A DNA stretch of 25,165 nucleotides from Prevotella sp. Its GTDB lineage: Bacteria; Bacteroidota; Bacteroidia; Bacteroidales; Bacteroidaceae. Position numbers and translations under genes: made by a program. The notes below the pieces were generated by a model. That model was not told the DNA's origin and did not search any database. It worked only from the letters and a program-made list of their open reading frames with translations. Shown piece after piece: positions 1 to 7,056 of the stretch (positions within the stretch are counted from its first letter, which is position 1; each line of letters begins with the position of its first letter). The stretch lies in the NCBI GenBank assembly GCA_017430675.1, contig JAFRMM010000164.1, positions 1-25,165 of the forward strand, written 5' to 3'.

Positions 1-41
1 ATGAAGATGGCGAATTGGATAGTTAGAATTTGTAAATAGCA

Positions 42-74
42 TTTGGTTATTTCAAAATAAAGTTGTACCTTTGC
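42..74 (+). promoter_or_regulatory. Orphan Bacteroidota-type promoter
   Basis: TTTG at 42-45, a 20-nt spacer, and TACCTTTG at 66-73 followed by C match the Bacteroidota housekeeping promoter. No intact gene follows for 1.3 kb, so it is either the relic of a lost gene or the promoter of an untranslated RNA. The motif match is seen directly; activity is inferred. Confidence 0.45.
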
Positions 75-251
75 ATCGACAATGAGCCACGAAACGGCTG
101 ATGGCTCTGTGTCGGGAGTTCTTTGAATGCAATTCATAGCAGAATGAAGAATTGAGAACGGTCTCCAATTCGTAACCCCGATTTTTCTCAATCCTCCGAA
201 CTGCCTTTATATAAAGAAGAATTGCTTTTCTTTCCAAAATTACGAAGAAAA

Positions 252-325
252 TATGTAAAACGCGATATTTTACATAAAAACATGGCGTCAGAATACGATA
301 TTTTACATAATAACACTGCATTTTG
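252..325. repeat. 33-nt tandem duplication with an internal palindrome
   Basis: Two adjacent units of about 33 nt (260-292 and 293-325) share the 15-nt core CGATATTTTACATAA at 263-277 and 296-310. A 9-bp inverted repeat, TATGTAAAA at 252-260 and TTTTACATA at 268-276, overlaps the first unit. The arrangement resembles operator or iteron sites spaced three helical turns apart, but no regulator gene is present in the window. Confidence 0.6.
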
Positions 326-414
326 AAAGTGTAGTTTTGACATTTATCATTGAAAAGTGTAGTTTTGGAAGGCAAAAAGTTATTGAAAAGTGTAGTTTTG
401 GGGGCCAAAAACTA
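325..414. repeat. Tandem 33-nt repeats with core GTGTAGTTTTG
   Basis: Units at 350-382 and 383-414 are near-identical 33-nt direct repeats built on the core TTGAAAAGTGTAGTTTTGG. A third, shorter copy of the core (GAAAGTGTAGTTTTG) lies at 325-339. Apparent reading frames across this stretch, such as 52-408 minus and 350-544 plus, simply translate the repeats and are not credible genes. Confidence 0.65.
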
Positions 415-483
415 CTCCGAGAAGTTTTTTTCATTTGAAATGAGCCTTTTTCTTTGCTACGAAAAAAGGCTTCATTTGGCTAG

Positions 484-609
484 TACCTTTGCGGCAGCAG
501 CAAGAAAACCTGCGAAGACCTGGAAGCCGCTTATCCTGATGTAAACTGGAAGGAAGGCAATTTGCTGAATCGAGAAACGAAGAAAGATTTGGTGGATTGG
601 GTAAAGTAA
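484..609 (+). pseudogene. C-terminal coding remnant, unknown family
   Basis: An open frame without a start codon runs from 484 to a TAA at 607-609. Its last 33 residues (AAYPDVNWKEG and following, ending in DLVDWVK) look protein-like, with acidic, basic and aromatic residues well mixed. A stop lies immediately upstream at 481-483. I read it as the tail of a decayed gene, but I do not recognise the family, and a chance open frame cannot be excluded. Confidence 0.3.
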
Positions 610-916
610 ATAACCGAGTTTCAAAACATTGTTTTATATAGCGGCGAAATGGGCATTAACTGTGTCAACTGAGTCCGCAGAATGACGATTTTCAGGCTCC
701 GTAAATTCCTCGCGGTAGAAATACGTTGCAAAAATATACTGAAATTCGGTTACTACCAAATTCCAGCTATCAAGTGTTAAAAATCAAAAGTTATTGAAAA
801 TGAGTGTTTTACAAATAGATAGTATTAGATGTTACTGGTTATTTATACCTGTTTAGATACTAATATGGAAATAAAAAAAGCAAAATAGTTCACTGACACC
901 ATTGTGTAGGCAGTAA

Positions 917-997
917 AGGGCAACTTTTGCTCCAGGCGAGAAATACGCTGACACCATCATCTCAGAACTCTACTTCGACGGCATCGACGTGCACTAA
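917..997 (+). pseudogene. Second short coding remnant, unknown family
   Basis: A 26-codon open frame without a start ends at the TAA at 995-997 and contains GEKYADTIISELYFDGIDV. The stretch has higher GC than the surrounding AT-rich DNA and normal-looking amino acid composition, which suggests the 3' end of a deleted gene. The 610-916 interval between the two remnants holds no gene or RNA that I can recognise. Confidence 0.3.
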
Positions 998-1029
998 AAC
1001 CAGAAGGTTAGTTCAATCCCCTAGATTCC

Positions 1030-1056
1030 TTACGGCAATCCTATAGATTGCCGTAA
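1030..1056. terminator. Perfect 11-bp hairpin
   Basis: TTACGGCAATC at 1030-1040 and GATTGCCGTAA at 1046-1056 are perfect inverted copies around a 5-nt loop. It lies 33 nt after the stop of the remnant ending at 997, the expected place for that lost gene's terminator. There is no clear T-tract, so this may be a stem-loop rather than a strong intrinsic terminator. Confidence 0.5.
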
Positions 1057-1100
1057 CCTCCTTAATCCTCAGCCCCCTCCCCTATTTCGCACCCCATTCA

Positions 1101-1245
1101 CGCTATGACGCTTTTACACTATTACACTGCTTCATTTGCTCTATCGCATCTTCAAAAATCTATATATAGAAACGCCCTCACCCCGACTTACCAAATATCC
1201 AATTTACCAAAAGAAGCAGCGTAATAGTGTAATAGCGTAATAGCG
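1101..1245. repeat. 33-bp imperfect inverted repeat flanking 79 nt
   Basis: The left arm (1101-1133) and right arm (1213-1245) are inverted copies matching at 30 of 33 positions. Both are made of repeated TAATAGTGTAATAGCG-like words. The 79-nt spacer contains the 12-nt palindrome TCTATATATAGA at 1159-1170 and no gene. This could be a small non-autonomous mobile element or a genomic dispersed palindrome. Confidence 0.6.
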
Positions 1246-1400
1246 TTCGCTGAAGAAATCCTGCTGTTGACAGACTGCTTGAACCTATTGGCTGAAAACA
1301 ACCATGAACCGTTTAAACGAATGTCTGGCTTTTGCGTCAAAAAGACAGTTGCAACTGAGACGCGAATAATCCAATGTATAACAAAGAAAAAAGTCAGAGT

Positions 1401-1859
1401 ATGAAACGAATGATGATGATGATGGCTGCTGTGCTGATCAGTGCCTCGGCCGTCGCACAGACAGACACGCAGGACCAACGTCCTGAGAAGAAGTTCGACA
1501 AGACAGAGATGGCCAAGCATCGTACGGACAGGATGGTGGAACGCTACAGCCTGGACGACAAGCAAGCCAAGAAGTTGTTGGAACTGAACAATAAGTATGC
1601 CGACAAGATGGGACCTCATGGCGGCCGTCCCCCTCACGGTCCGAAAGGTGCGCCAGGCCGTCCACCAAAAGACAAGCCTGAGGGTCATCGCCCGGAGCCT
1701 CCCAAGGATGGTAAGCACATGGGACCTCCGAAGGATAAAAAGCAGATGGAAGAGACGATGAAAGCCTACGATGCCGAACTGAAGGAGATCCTGACTGCCG
1801 AGCAGTACAAAACCTATCAGGCAGACATGCAGAAGAGAGAGGCAGACCATCAGAAGTAG
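1401..1859 (+). CDS. Small secreted DUF4890/Spy-like protein
   Basis: The product is 152 residues from the start at 1401; an ATG at 1374 is in frame but would spoil the signal peptide. Residues 1-20 (MKRMMMMMAAVLISASAVAQ) form a signal peptide containing five consecutive Met residues. Residues about 32-70 are charged and helical. Residues 70-115 are rich in Gly, Pro, His and Lys, with repeated PPKD units. A C-terminal helix contains LTAEQYKTYQADM, an LTxxQ-type motif as in periplasmic Spy/CpxP chaperone-like proteins. In Bacteroidota such proteins are usually grouped as DUF4890. A periplasmic stress or chaperone role is inferred only from this resemblance. It stands alone, without an adjacent sigma factor or two-component system. 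Confidence 0.75.
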   Translation: MKRMMMMMAAVLISASAVAQTDTQDQRPEKKFDKTEMAKHRTDRMVERYSLDDKQAKKLLELNNKYADKMGPHGGRPPHGPKGAPGRPPKDKPEGHRPEPPKDGKHMGPPKDKKQMEETMKAYDAELKEILTAEQYKTYQADMQKREADHQK

Positions 1860-1885
1860 AAAGAATAATACGAATTTGATTTTCA

Positions 1886-1944
1886 TTTACCTTTCAGCCG
1901 ACGCGTAATACACTGATTTACAACACGTTCGGCTGAAAGGTAAA
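1886..1944. terminator. Hairpin after the DUF4890-like gene; copy 1 of a 49-nt palindrome
   Basis: The arms TTTACCTTTCAGCCGA at 1886-1901 and TCGGCTGAAAGGTAAA at 1929-1944 are perfect 16-bp inverted copies around a 27-nt loop. The hairpin begins 27 nt after the stop of the preceding gene, so it may serve as its terminator. The core 1891-1939 is matched in layout by a second element at 2209-2257. Confidence 0.55.
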
Positions 1945-2008
1945 ATATAAAGGGTTCTGACTATCTTGGGAAGCCTCTGACGGTCTTGGGAAGGCATCTG
2001 ACGAAACT

Positions 2009-2064
2009 ATAGTACTGCGCTTTGTCTCAATTCTCGAGAGAATTCATCCGTAAAGCAGTACTAT
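2009..2064. repeat. Nested palindrome
   Basis: ATAGTACTGC at 2009-2018 pairs perfectly with GCAGTACTAT at 2055-2064. Inside it, AATTCTC at 2029-2035 and GAGAATT at 2038-2044 form a second inverted repeat. Just upstream, two imperfect 20-nt direct copies of CTGAC-N4-CTTGGGAAG lie around 1957-1996. The 1860-2298 intergenic region contains these repeats and no supported gene. Confidence 0.5.
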
Positions 2065-2208
2065 TCGCGGCTATAGTGCCACTATTTTCTGCTAAAGTAC
2101 TACCTATTTTTCGTCCCAAGCCTTGGGATAAGCCAAAAAGCATGCGGCACAAACTTTCCGATACGCAAAAGTCCCCTAACAGGTGCTAGAGAAGGTCATT
2201 CATGTATG

Positions 2209-2257
2209 CTTTCAGCCCAACTTCCTGACAGTCAGCCGTTAAGCCGACGGCTGAAAG
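2209..2257. repeat. Copy 2 of the 49-nt palindromic element
   Basis: CTTTCAGCC at 2209-2217 and GGCTGAAAG at 2249-2257 bound an element of exactly 49 nt, the same length and ends as 1891-1939. The internal sequence differs and contains an extra 7-bp hairpin, CAGCCGT at 2233-2239 with ACGGCTG at 2247-2253. It lies about 40 nt upstream of the tamB promoter. Confidence 0.55.
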
Positions 2258-2298
2258 GAAAATTAAAATGATTTCCAACTATTTTTCTTGCAGATTCC

Positions 2299-2329
2299 TT
2301 TGCCATTCAGGCAGAAATGTGTATTTTTG
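2299..2329 (+). promoter_or_regulatory. tamB-tamL operon promoter
   Basis: TTTG at 2299-2302, a 19-nt spacer and TATTTTTG at 2322-2329 match the Bacteroidota consensus. Transcription would begin near 2335, so the in-frame ATG at 2317 lies inside the promoter and cannot be the start. This supports translation from 2350. Confidence 0.7.
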
Positions 2330-2349
2330 CACTGTCAATCGCAAAAACG

Positions 2350-5300
2350 ATGAAGAAAACCCTCAAGTGGATTGGGATTGCGGTGCTTACACCCATTCTG
2401 CTGTTCATGATACTCGCCGTGCTGATCTATTTGCCGCCAGTCCAGAACTGGGCGGTGAAGAAGGTGGCGGCCATCGCCTCGGAAAAGACGGGCATGGAGA
2501 TTACGGTGGAGCACGTGAACCTGGAATTCCCACTCGACTTAGGCATCGAGGGCTTCAGGGCCATCAAGGCCAACGACTCCCTACCCCAACTGAAAGACAC
2601 CCTTGCCGATGTGCGCAAACTGGTGGCCGACGTGAGATTGCTGCCACTGCTGAAGAAGCGCGTGGTGATCGACGAACTGTCTCTCCACGAGGCGAAGATC
2701 AATACCAACGGTTTCATCAGCGACCTGCGCATCAAGGGCGAACTCGACGAACTCTGGTTATCCTCGAAGGGCATCGACCTCGACAAAGAGACGGTAGAGG
2801 TGAACGGTGCACGGCTCTCGGATGCCCATCTCGACATCGCCCTGAGCGACACGGCCGCCGTGGATACCACCACCTCGGAAGTGAAGTGGAAGATCAATGC
2901 CGACAGCCTCAGCATTGCGCGCACGAGTGTGATGCTCCATCTGCCTGGCGACACCCTTAACGTGAAGGCCTTTATGGGGCGCGCCGTGGCCCGTGGGGCT
3001 GACATCGACCTTGGCACCAGTATATATAAGGTGGAGAGCCTCGACTGGCACGACGGCACCCTGGCCTACGACAACCGCATGGAGCCCGAGGTGAAGGGCC
3101 TCGACTATAACCACCTCGCCCTGAGGGACATCCGTCTGGGCATCGACTCCATCAGTTACACGCCGCAGGGCACCTCGTTCTTCCTGCGACAGACGGCCCT
3201 GAAGGAGAAGAGCGGCCTGGAGATCACGGACCTGACGGGGGGCGTGAGACTCGACTCCGCCTTCAACAACGTGCAGATCCCTGCCTTCAAACTGCGCACG
3301 CCCGACTCCGACATCATGGCCGAGGCGGATATCGACTTCAACATCGCCGACGACCTGAATCCTGGCAGGATGAAACTGCGCCTGAACGCCCAACTGGGCA
3401 AGCAGGACCTGATGCGCTTCATGGGCGACATGCCCCAGAAGTTCATCGAGCGCTACCCCAACCATCCAGTAAGCGTCAAGGGCTCCGTGAATGGTAATAT
3501 GCGGCAGATGGACTTCACCGGGCTCGACATCACCCTGCCCACGGCCCTGCACATGACAGCCGACGGTACAGCAGAGAACATCACGGACATGCGCAACCTG
3601 AAGGCCGACATCAAACTCAGCGCCAGAACCCAGGACCTGAACTTCGTGACGGCCCTCGTGGATCCGAAACTGACCAAAGACTATCGCATCCCTAACGGTA
3701 TGACGCTCGACGGTACGCTGAAGGCCAACGGTCCTCAGTATGCCACCAATATGACCCTGCGCGAAGGCAGTGGCATCGTCAAACTGAGGGGCGACGCCAC
3801 CATCCCCATGAACGCCAAGGGCGATCTGGTGGTCGATAACATCAGTTACGACGCGGATGTCAACGTAAGCAACCTGGATCTGCACCACTTCATGCCCAAG
3901 GACTCCCTCTACAATGTCTCTGCGAGCATCAAGGCCAAGGGCTACGGTACGGACGTGCTCAACAGCCGTAACCACCTGACGGCCGATGCCACCATCCACC
4001 AGTTGCAATACGGCTCGTGGGACCTGAGGGACATCACCGCCCAGGCACTGCTGAAGGACGGTCGCGGACATGTCTCGGCCTCAGGCCATAACGAACTCTT
4101 CGACGGTCTCATCGACATCGACGCCCTGCTCAGCACGAAGGAGGTAGAGGCCACTGTCTGCCCGGAACTCATCAAGGTGGACCTCTACCAGATGCGACTG
4201 GTGGAAAAGCCCCTGACCATCGGCATGAACGGGGAGATCAAGTTGTACTCCGACCTGGACAAGACGCATAATATCAGCGGACTGCTGACGAATCTCTATA
4301 TCAACGACGGCAAGAAAGACTACCATCCCGATAAGGTGGGCATCCTGCTGAAGACCAATCCCGACACCACCTACGTGCGGGCACAGAGCGGCGACTTCAT
4401 CGTGAAGGTGGATGCCAGCGGCGGCTACGAACTGGTGCTTAACCAGTTGACCGCCCTCGCCGACACCGTGATGGCCCAGTACGAACAGAACGTCATCGAC
4501 CAGCCTGCCGTGAAGCGGCTGTTGCCCACGATGAAACTCCACGTGGAGAGCAAGCGTGAGAACCCCATCGCCAACCTGCTGAAGACGCGTAATATCGACT
4601 TCAAGGAACTCTTCCTCGACGTGACCACCTCGCCAGAGGCAGGCATCAACGGGCAGAGCCACCTCTACTCCCTCAACTACGACAGCACGCGCATCGACAC
4701 CATCCGCCTGAACCTCACGCAGAAGGGCGAGCGGCTGAGTTACCAGGGACAGATCTGCAACAACAGGAAGAACCCGCAGTTCGTGTTCAACGCCCTCATC
4801 GACGGCCATTTCCATGAGCACGGAGCCCTCGCCGGACTGCGCTACTACGATGCCAAGGGGAATATGGGTGTGCGCATCGGCGCGACAGCGGAGATGGAGG
4901 CCGACGGCATCCGTCTGAAACTGATGCCCAACCGCCCCACCATCGGCTACAAGGAGTTCAACCTGAACGATGACAACTTCATCTTCCTCCCCAAAGGCAG
5001 GAAGATCCAGGCGAAGGTCGATCTGATCGCCGACGACAGAACTGGTATGAAACTCTATACCGAGCAGCAGGACTCCACGATGCTGCAAGACCTCACCGTC
5101 AGTTTGTACCGCCTGGATCTGGGTGAGGTGACCTCGGTGATCCCCTACCTGCCCAAGATCACGGGCACACTCGACGGCGACTACCATATTATGCAGGACC
5201 AGAACGAGAAGATCTCCGTCGCCTCGGATATGGCAGTCCAAGACATGACTTATGAGGGTTCGCCCATCGGCAACATCAGCACGGAGTTCGTCTATATGAT

Positions 5301-7056
5301 GAAGGAGGACGACACCCACGCCGTCGAAGCCCGACTGATGCTCGACGACGAGGAGTTCGGACTGCTCAGTGGCAACTACCAGAACGAGGGTGAGGGCAAC
5401 ATCGACGCCACCTTCACCATGACGAGGCTTCCGCTCTCCATCGCCAACGGCTTCGTTCCAGACCAGATCATCGGCCTGGAAGGCTACGGTGACGGTACGC
5501 TCACCATTCAGGGTACGTCCAGGCATCCCGATATAAATGGTGAGGTATATGTCGATTCCGCCTACCTCGTCAGTATTCCCTACGGTGTGAGGATGCGCTT
5601 CGACAACGACCCTGTGCGTGTCGTGGGCAGTCACCTGCTGTTGGAGAACTTCGGGCTCTACGCCTATAACGACGAGCCGCTGAACCTGATGGGCGACATC
5701 GGCTTCAGTGATACGGACCATATCAATATCGATATGCGGATGCAGGCACGCAACCTGTTGCTCATCAACAGCAAGCAGGAGGCCAAGAGCATCGCCTACG
5801 GCAAGGCCTTCGTCAACTTCTTCGCCCGTCTGCAGGGACCGTTGGAGACCATGAACATGCGAGGCCGCCTTGATGTGCTCGGCTCCACAGACCTGACGTA
5901 TATGCTCCTCGACTCCCCGCTCTCAGCCGACAACCGTCTGGACGAACTGGTGAAGTTCACGGACTTCACGGACTCCACCCAGACCGTCATCACCCGTCCT
6001 GCGCCCAGTGGACTCAAAGCCGACCTGACCATCAGCGTATCACAAGGTGCGCACATTGTCTGTGACCTGAATGCCGAGCAGACGAACTACGTGGATCTGC
6101 TGGGTGGAGGAGACCTCCGCATGAGGTATAATGCCGAGGGCATCAACCTGACAGGACGCTATACGCTCACTGACGGCCACATGAAATACTCGTTGCCCGT
6201 GATCCCGCTGAAGACCTTCACCATCAAGGACGGCAGTTACGTGGAGTTTACAGGTGATCCCATGAACCCGAAGTTGAACATCACCGCCACGGAGCGCACG
6301 AAAGCCACCGTCAACGACGAAAGCGGTGTGGGGCGCAGTGTGGTCTTCGACTGCGGTGTGGTGATCACGAAGACCCTCAACGACATGGGACTGGAGTTTA
6401 TCATCGAAGCCCCCGAAGACAACAGTGTCAGCGGTGAACTGACCACGATGTCCAAAGAGGAACGCGGCAAGATAGCCGTGACGATGCTCACCACAGGCAT
6501 GTACCTCGCCGACGGCAACACGGGCAGTTTCTCCATGAACTCCGCCCTCAGTTCCTTCCTTCAGAGCGAGATCAACAACATCGCGGGCTCTGCCCTGAAG
6601 ACCCTCGACCTCAGCGTGGGCATCGACAACACCACCGATGCCTCGGGCTCCATGCACACCGACTACTCGTTCAAGTTTGCCAAGCGCTTCCTCGACAACC
6701 GTCTGAAGGTGGAGATTGGCGGCAAGGTCTCCTCTGGTGCCAGCGACATGTCGGGACAGCAGCAGTCGTTCTTCGACAATGTCTCGATGGAGTACCGTCT
6801 GAACCAGCACGGCACGCAGAACGTGAAGGTCTTCTACCAGCAGAACGTGTATGACTGGCTGGAAGGCTATACGAGCATGTACGGCGCTGGTTTCGTATGG
6901 CGCAGGAAACTCGACAACTTCTGGGACATCTTCCGTTTCTGGAAGAAAGAGCAGCAGCCCATGCCCATGCGCCCGCAACAGCCTCAGACACCCGTCCTAC
7001 AGAGCGACAGCGTAGTAACAGACTCAATCAAGGTAACAGCCGATGAGACGAAATAG
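2350..7056 (+). CDS. tamB: TamB-type translocation and assembly module protein
   Basis: This 1568-residue protein has a single N-terminal inner-membrane helix (about residues 8-29), followed by a long AsmA/TamB-like periplasmic region rich in alternating beta strands. The C-terminal TamB (DUF490) domain occupies roughly the last 400 residues. It includes a conserved-looking stretch around MSKEERGKIAVTMLTTGMY and ends in a strand-rich tail, FVWRRKLDNFWDIFRF. TamB homologues form a hydrophobic groove spanning the periplasm and are implicated in lipid transport and outer-membrane protein assembly. The start at 2350 was chosen because the upstream ATG is within the promoter. The 3' end overlaps the next gene by 14 nt, so the two are translationally coupled. 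The short basic, Gln/Pro-rich C-terminus (QQPMPMRPQQPQTP) is unremarkable linker sequence. Confidence 0.9.
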   Translation: MKKTLKWIGIAVLTPILLFMILAVLIYLPPVQNWAVKKVAAIASEKTGMEITVEHVNLEFPLDLGIEGFRAIKANDSLPQLKDTLADVRKLVADVRLLPLLKKRVVIDELSLHEAKINTNGFISDLRIKGELDELWLSSKGIDLDKETVEVNGARLSDAHLDIALSDTAAVDTTTSEVKWKINADSLSIARTSVMLHLPGDTLNVKAFMGRAVARGADIDLGTSIYKVESLDWHDGTLAYDNRMEPEVKGLDYNHLALRDIRLGIDSISYTPQGTSFFLRQTALKEKSGLEITDLTGGVRLDSAFNNVQIPAFKLRTPDSDIMAEADIDFNIADDLNPGRMKLRLNAQLGKQDLMRFMGDMPQKFIERYPNHPVSVKGSVNGNMRQMDFTGLDITLPTALHMTADGTAENITDMRNLKADIKLSARTQDLNFVTALVDPKLTKDYRIPNGMTLDGTLKANGPQYATNMTLREGSGIVKLRGDATIPMNAKGDLVVDNISYDADVNVSNLDLHHFMPKDSLYNVSASIKAKGYGTDVLNSRNHLTADATIHQLQYGSWDLRDITAQALLKDGRGHVSASGHNELFDGLIDIDALLSTKEVEATVCPELIKVDLYQMRLVEKPLTIGMNGEIKLYSDLDKTHNISGLLTNLYINDGKKDYHPDKVGILLKTNPDTTYVRAQSGDFIVKVDASGGYELVLNQLTALADTVMAQYEQNVIDQPAVKRLLPTMKLHVESKRENPIANLLKTRNIDFKELFLDVTTSPEAGINGQSHLYSLNYDSTRIDTIRLNLTQKGERLSYQGQICNNRKNPQFVFNALIDGHFHEHGALAGLRYYDAKGNMGVRIGATAEMEADGIRLKLMPNRPTIGYKEFNLNDDNFIFLPKGRKIQAKVDLIADDRTGMKLYTEQQDSTMLQDLTVSLYRLDLGEVTSVIPYLPKITGTLDGDYHIMQDQNEKISVASDMAVQDMTYEGSPIGNISTEFVYMMKEDDTHAVEARLMLDDEEFGLLSGNYQNEGEGNIDATFTMTRLPLSIANGFVPDQIIGLEGYGDGTLTIQGTSRHPDINGEVYVDSAYLVSIPYGVRMRFDNDPVRVVGSHLLLENFGLYAYNDEPLNLMGDIGFSDTDHINIDMRMQARNLLLINSKQEAKSIAYGKAFVNFFARLQGPLETMNMRGRLDVLGSTDLTYMLLDSPLSADNRLDELVKFTDFTDSTQTVITRPAPSGLKADLTISVSQGAHIVCDLNAEQTNYVDLLGGGDLRMRYNAEGINLTGRYTLTDGHMKYSLPVIPLKTFTIKDGSYVEFTGDPMNPKLNITATERTKATVNDESGVGRSVVFDCGVVITKTLNDMGLEFIIEAPEDNSVSGELTTMSKEERGKIAVTMLTTGMYLADGNTGSFSMNSALSSFLQSEINNIAGSALKTLDLSVGIDNTTDASGSMHTDYSFKFAKRFLDNRLKVEIGGKVSSGASDMSGQQQSFFDNVSMEYRLNQHGTQNVKVFYQQNVYDWLEGYTSMYGAGFVWRRKLDNFWDIFRFWKKEQQPMPMRPQQPQTPVLQSDSVVTDSIKVTADETK

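Noticed and set aside
350..414. CRISPR array
   Set aside because: Only two full units with no distinct spacers and no cas genes; these are simple tandem duplications.
52..544. Frames of 118 residues (minus) and 64 residues (plus) in the repeat region
   Set aside because: Their peptides are translations of the 33-nt DNA repeats and of a reversed promoter element, with no start signals.
1000..1030. tRNA-like T-arm sequence GTTCAATCC
   Set aside because: No acceptor stem, D-arm or anticodon arm can be built around it.
2268..2960. Plus-strand 230-residue frame overlapping the start of tamB
   Set aside because: Its sequence is Arg/Gly/His-rich frame-shadow sequence of tamB with no motif; the tamB frame has the membrane helix and conserved domains.
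2758..5721. Long minus-strand open frames (437 and 546 residues) inside tamB
   Set aside because: They are antisense shadows of a GC-ending gene: compositions rich in His, Val and Leu without domains, no promoter, and tamB itself is clearly coding.
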